Below, in pieces: positions 61,011-64,000 of a stretch of 64,000 bases of DNA. A model generated the notes under the pieces. It was not told the origin of the DNA, did no database searches, and saw only the letters and a list, made by a program, of their open reading frames with translations. The stretch is from Asterella californica (lineage: Eukaryota > Streptophyta > Marchantiopsida > Marchantiales > Aytoniaceae), in the NCBI GenBank assembly GCA_036924285.1, contig JAYKYS010000002.1, forward strand, positions 992,001-1,056,000. Reading direction: 5' to 3'. The position numbers were made by a program, and so were the translations under genes. Position 1 is the stretch's first letter, and each line of letters starts with the position of its first letter.

Positions 61011-62481
61011 GTTGAAAAAGGTTAATATTAATAAATATTCACTTCCTTTCTGGCAAGTTTAGCCCTATTCTTAGAATTTCCATAGAACTTCCAATATGTG
61101 TTTTGATCGGAGTGAAATAAACTTGTCGATTTACGAAGAGTACGGTCGCTTAAGTTTGCTTCTTTGGCAGTTAGTTTATTTTATATAATTCTTGGAATGG
61201 CTTTACAGTTGGAACATCTTAGTTTTGAAGGGCACAGCGGCCACCCGTAAGACTATTGGGAGAGCCTATATTTCATAAGTGGAAGAAGTCTTTTTCTTTT
61301 AATAGTTTGTAAGCTGAAATCAGAGCGATGGAGTTAACCGGGCCCTGGAGTTTGGTGTTTCAGGTCCTTGACTCAGCCATACCTCCAAAAAAACAAAAAA
61401 AAGATTTTTGATTACCTTCGGTGCACAGGGCACCCCGAAAGTCTTGAGATTGGCCGCAATCTGTCGGTACCTATAGGCTTTCCGGCCTTCGGCCGGAAAT
61501 GGCTTGATGATTTTCCTTATTTGGCTTTACGAAAGAAGGGGTTTTACAAGCCAAATAACTATCCCTTGGACCCTGGAGAAGTAGCAAGTAACATTAACTC
61601 AATTGGTAGGGGGTGGGCCACCCGCCCGATAGCAGAGACCTTCTCCCTTTTGTCGAGCACTACAAGCCTGCGGGCATAAACTTTTAAGCTCTAGTTGAGG
61701 CCGAAGATGTAGGACCTTAGTTCTACATAAGATTTTTTTTCTTTTTGTGACATCAAAGTATCTGGCCAAAAGACGAAAATGATGACAGAAGAGCGTCAGA
61801 AGAACGCTATGCGTCCTACGCAGTTTCGAAAAAAAAATTTGGAGGGCCCCTGAATCTATTCCGAAGATTAAAAGTAGAGCCTACATAAATTAGGTCCTTT
61901 TTCCATTGATAAATAAAAATGCCTTCCGGCAAGTAGGGGGGCTTCTTTTTATCCGTTCATTACTGTATCCTCGCCCGGGGACACCCGGAATTGTGGGACG
62001 AAACAAAGATACCAGACCCAAGAGGGTTGGCGATGGAGGATAAAAAAGAAAGTGATCCTCACCATGGACGCAGACATGAACCAGTTAAAATACTGTCCGA
62101 CAAGGCCCCGCGACTGTCTGACAGAATCCGAGCCGACACAAGGGGCCGTCGGAACAATAAAAGGCAGTAATAAACTAAGTAAAGGCGCAAAGCGCCACCA
62201 TGAAAAAAACATGGTTGAAGATTTTTTTGATATATAACATTCATATCAATTAAATTTGAGGATTGAATAAATATATAATTTATTCAATTTTGAGACATTG
62301 AAGTTTGGGGGACTGGATTGGAAGTAGGGCCGATCAAATTCCAAGTGTATACGTCCAATCGAGCTAAAACTCTCCCCCGTGGTACGTATAAAACGCGCCT
62401 GTCTGGATCGGAAGGGCCCCCAGCCAAAACCCCTTTCGTGCCTTTGCCACCCAAACATTAGTTTGGTGCCGGCCGGCTTGA

Positions 62482-62682
<201 letters not shown>

Positions 62683-63181
62683 TGAAAGTGTTTACGCACC
62701 TTCGGGCACGTAGTGCGCGGGGAGTGTGTTCGGGTTCCCTCTCCCGTTGGTCGAGAGCTTCGCACCTTCGGTAGGTCGGGATTGCAACAGGGCAGGACGT
62801 GATCCATCATGCTCAAACATGAATGGGTTTTTTAGGGTCTTCAATTGAACCATTCAATCATACGGTGATACGCAACAGGGTCAAGCCACAGCCCCCCCAA
62901 CCACGGGTGGTCCGGAAGGCAAGAGGGTCCATGAAATATTCTCGCGCGAACAACCCTCCGGCGCTAAGGTCCTTAAGCAATCACTTAGTGGAAAAGGAAG
63001 TTATTGAGCAATGACAACCAGGAGGTGGGCTACGAAACATCGTCTCGTTCCAACGGCTCCGTCCGCTCAGCCCCCAAAGCTGACTGAGCCTCGCCCTAGC
63101 CCTAGTTTTTGGAAAATATCTTCGATCGATGACACCTAAAAAAATATCTTTATTTTCATTAGGTATCAATGGCCTTCCTCC

Positions 63182-63215
63182 GAACCGTACGTGCAAGTCT
63201 CCTCGCATACGGCTC
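63182..63215 (-). pseudogene. Group II intron domain V
   Basis: The 34-nt minus-strand sequence starts gagccgtatgcgagg and ends acgtacggttc. It has the domain V layout: a 34-nt hairpin with the AGC catalytic triad near the 5' end and a GAGA tetraloop. The rest of the intron is not clearly visible, so it is a shard or the end of a degenerate intron. Confidence 0.85.
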
Positions 63216-63308
63216 TCCAATTTTCGCTCCGCGCAGGATCCGAAGGAGACTTCTTTGGCTTTACGAAAGAAGGGCCGAAGGCCGGAAATGGCTTTACCGC
63301 GCACGATA

Positions 63309-63447
63309 CCCGAACCCCATCATTATTTCCTCTTTTGTAACATGGGATTTCATGCCATAACTGTTATTTGTATTTTAGTGTTTATTGGCGCTGTTGGAAA
63401 ATCTGCACAGATTGGATTGCATACTTGGTTACCCGATGCAATGGAGG
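63309..63447 (+). pseudogene. nad5: Mitochondrial nad5 internal fragment
   Basis: About 46 codons: [20 protein letters not shown], then [20 protein letters not shown], the central region of Nad5 including the proton-channel [10 protein letters not shown] motif. Homology stops right after ATGGAGG. That is close to where early land plants carry a group I intron in nad5, so the end could be a true exon border. Confidence 0.93.
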
Positions 63448-64000
63448 ACAGAAGCTATTTTGACTGGCTGAATTAAGGTATTAGTTTTTGTTTGATTAGA
63501 AAATAAAGATTGCACAACAGGCGCCGTGCGAGTTGCAAATCACGCACGTAATGCTAGCAGCTCATCCGACGCTATAAGATCGAAGATATTAAACATATCC
63601 CGCTCGGCCGTAGGCTCAAAAGGGCCATTGCTTTGTTATGAGCTGCGCAAAAACAAAGCACTCGTTGTATGTGCTTTTTAATAATTGATTATTGGGCACA
63701 TTAGTATTATGGATGTTGGTTCGCGCTTTATGGCATTTTCACTATAAAAGAAAACTTTCACTGGCTTTCACTGCACGAAGGCAGCGTAGAGGCCGTAAAC
63801 GAGAGAACTAAAATAAAATATTTTAAGCCGGCTTCTGTGGAAAATTCAGAGTCTCTTTTTGATGCTGCGATCACATAAAAACATAAACTTTGAAGCGGCT
63901 TTAAGCTTTTTATTAATCTTGGCACTTCTAGCATCAAAATGAAAAAGTAAGACTTTCACAGGATTGATATTTCTTACCAGTCTATACAATTTTTCGACCC

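Overview
The window is nuclear DNA of a land plant: spliced genes with GT-AG introns, plant-specific proteins, a plant Ty1-copia element and TTTAGGG repeats. The right-hand 18 kb is packed with pieces of plastid and mitochondrial genes. A plastid-type rpoA piece, together with mitochondrial nad5, ccmFN, ccmFC, rpl2, rps7 and atp1 pieces and group I and group II intron remnants, fits a bryophyte or lycophyte better than a seed plant. This placement is an inference from gene content only.

Layout. 1-1.35 kb holds two neighbouring tandem-repeat families (units of about 184 bp and 157 bp). 1.7-2.5 kb is a broken PIF/Harbinger-type transposase on the minus strand. 5.7-7.2 kb (minus) is a two-exon DUF1068 gene. 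7.6-8.05 kb is a GC-rich block that resembles the organellar material further right. 9.4-12.5 kb (plus) is a seven-exon gene for PTAC12/HEMERA, a component of the plastid RNA polymerase complex. 12.5-18.8 kb has no recognisable gene and is largely AT-rich. 18.8-36.1 kb (plus) is a 39-exon gene for the nuclear pore basket protein NUA (TPR/Mlp family); its exons join in frame to about 2377 residues. 36.1-40.7 kb holds no recognised gene. 40.7-45.9 kb is a decayed Ty1-copia retrotransposon with a 5' LTR, a primer-binding site and gag, protease, integrase and RT remnants. It is cut off just before the RT catalytic YVDD motif.

From about 45.9 kb to the window end lies a mosaic of short organellar fragments in both orientations, most only 30-200 bp. 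I could assign pieces of plastid ndhD, rpoC1, psbN, psbB, rpoA, ndhH and psaB; of mitochondrial ccmFC, rps12, atp1 (three times), rps7, ccmFN, nad5 (twice), rpl2 and nad4; of ndhF or nad5; of four tRNAs; of group II intron reverse transcriptase and domain V; and of a group I intron core. Many shards recur elsewhere in the mosaic as direct or inverted repeats of 22-72 bp, and GC-rich hairpins are scattered among them. The simplest reading is a large mixed NUPT/NUMT insertion built from many small pieces. A chimeric assembly has to be excluded first.

The three intact genes (DUF1068, PTAC12, NUA) look like ordinary independent nuclear loci. Exon coordinates were worked out by hand from splice-site consensus, reading-frame phase and remembered similarity to Arabidopsis proteins. 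No alignment or database search was run.
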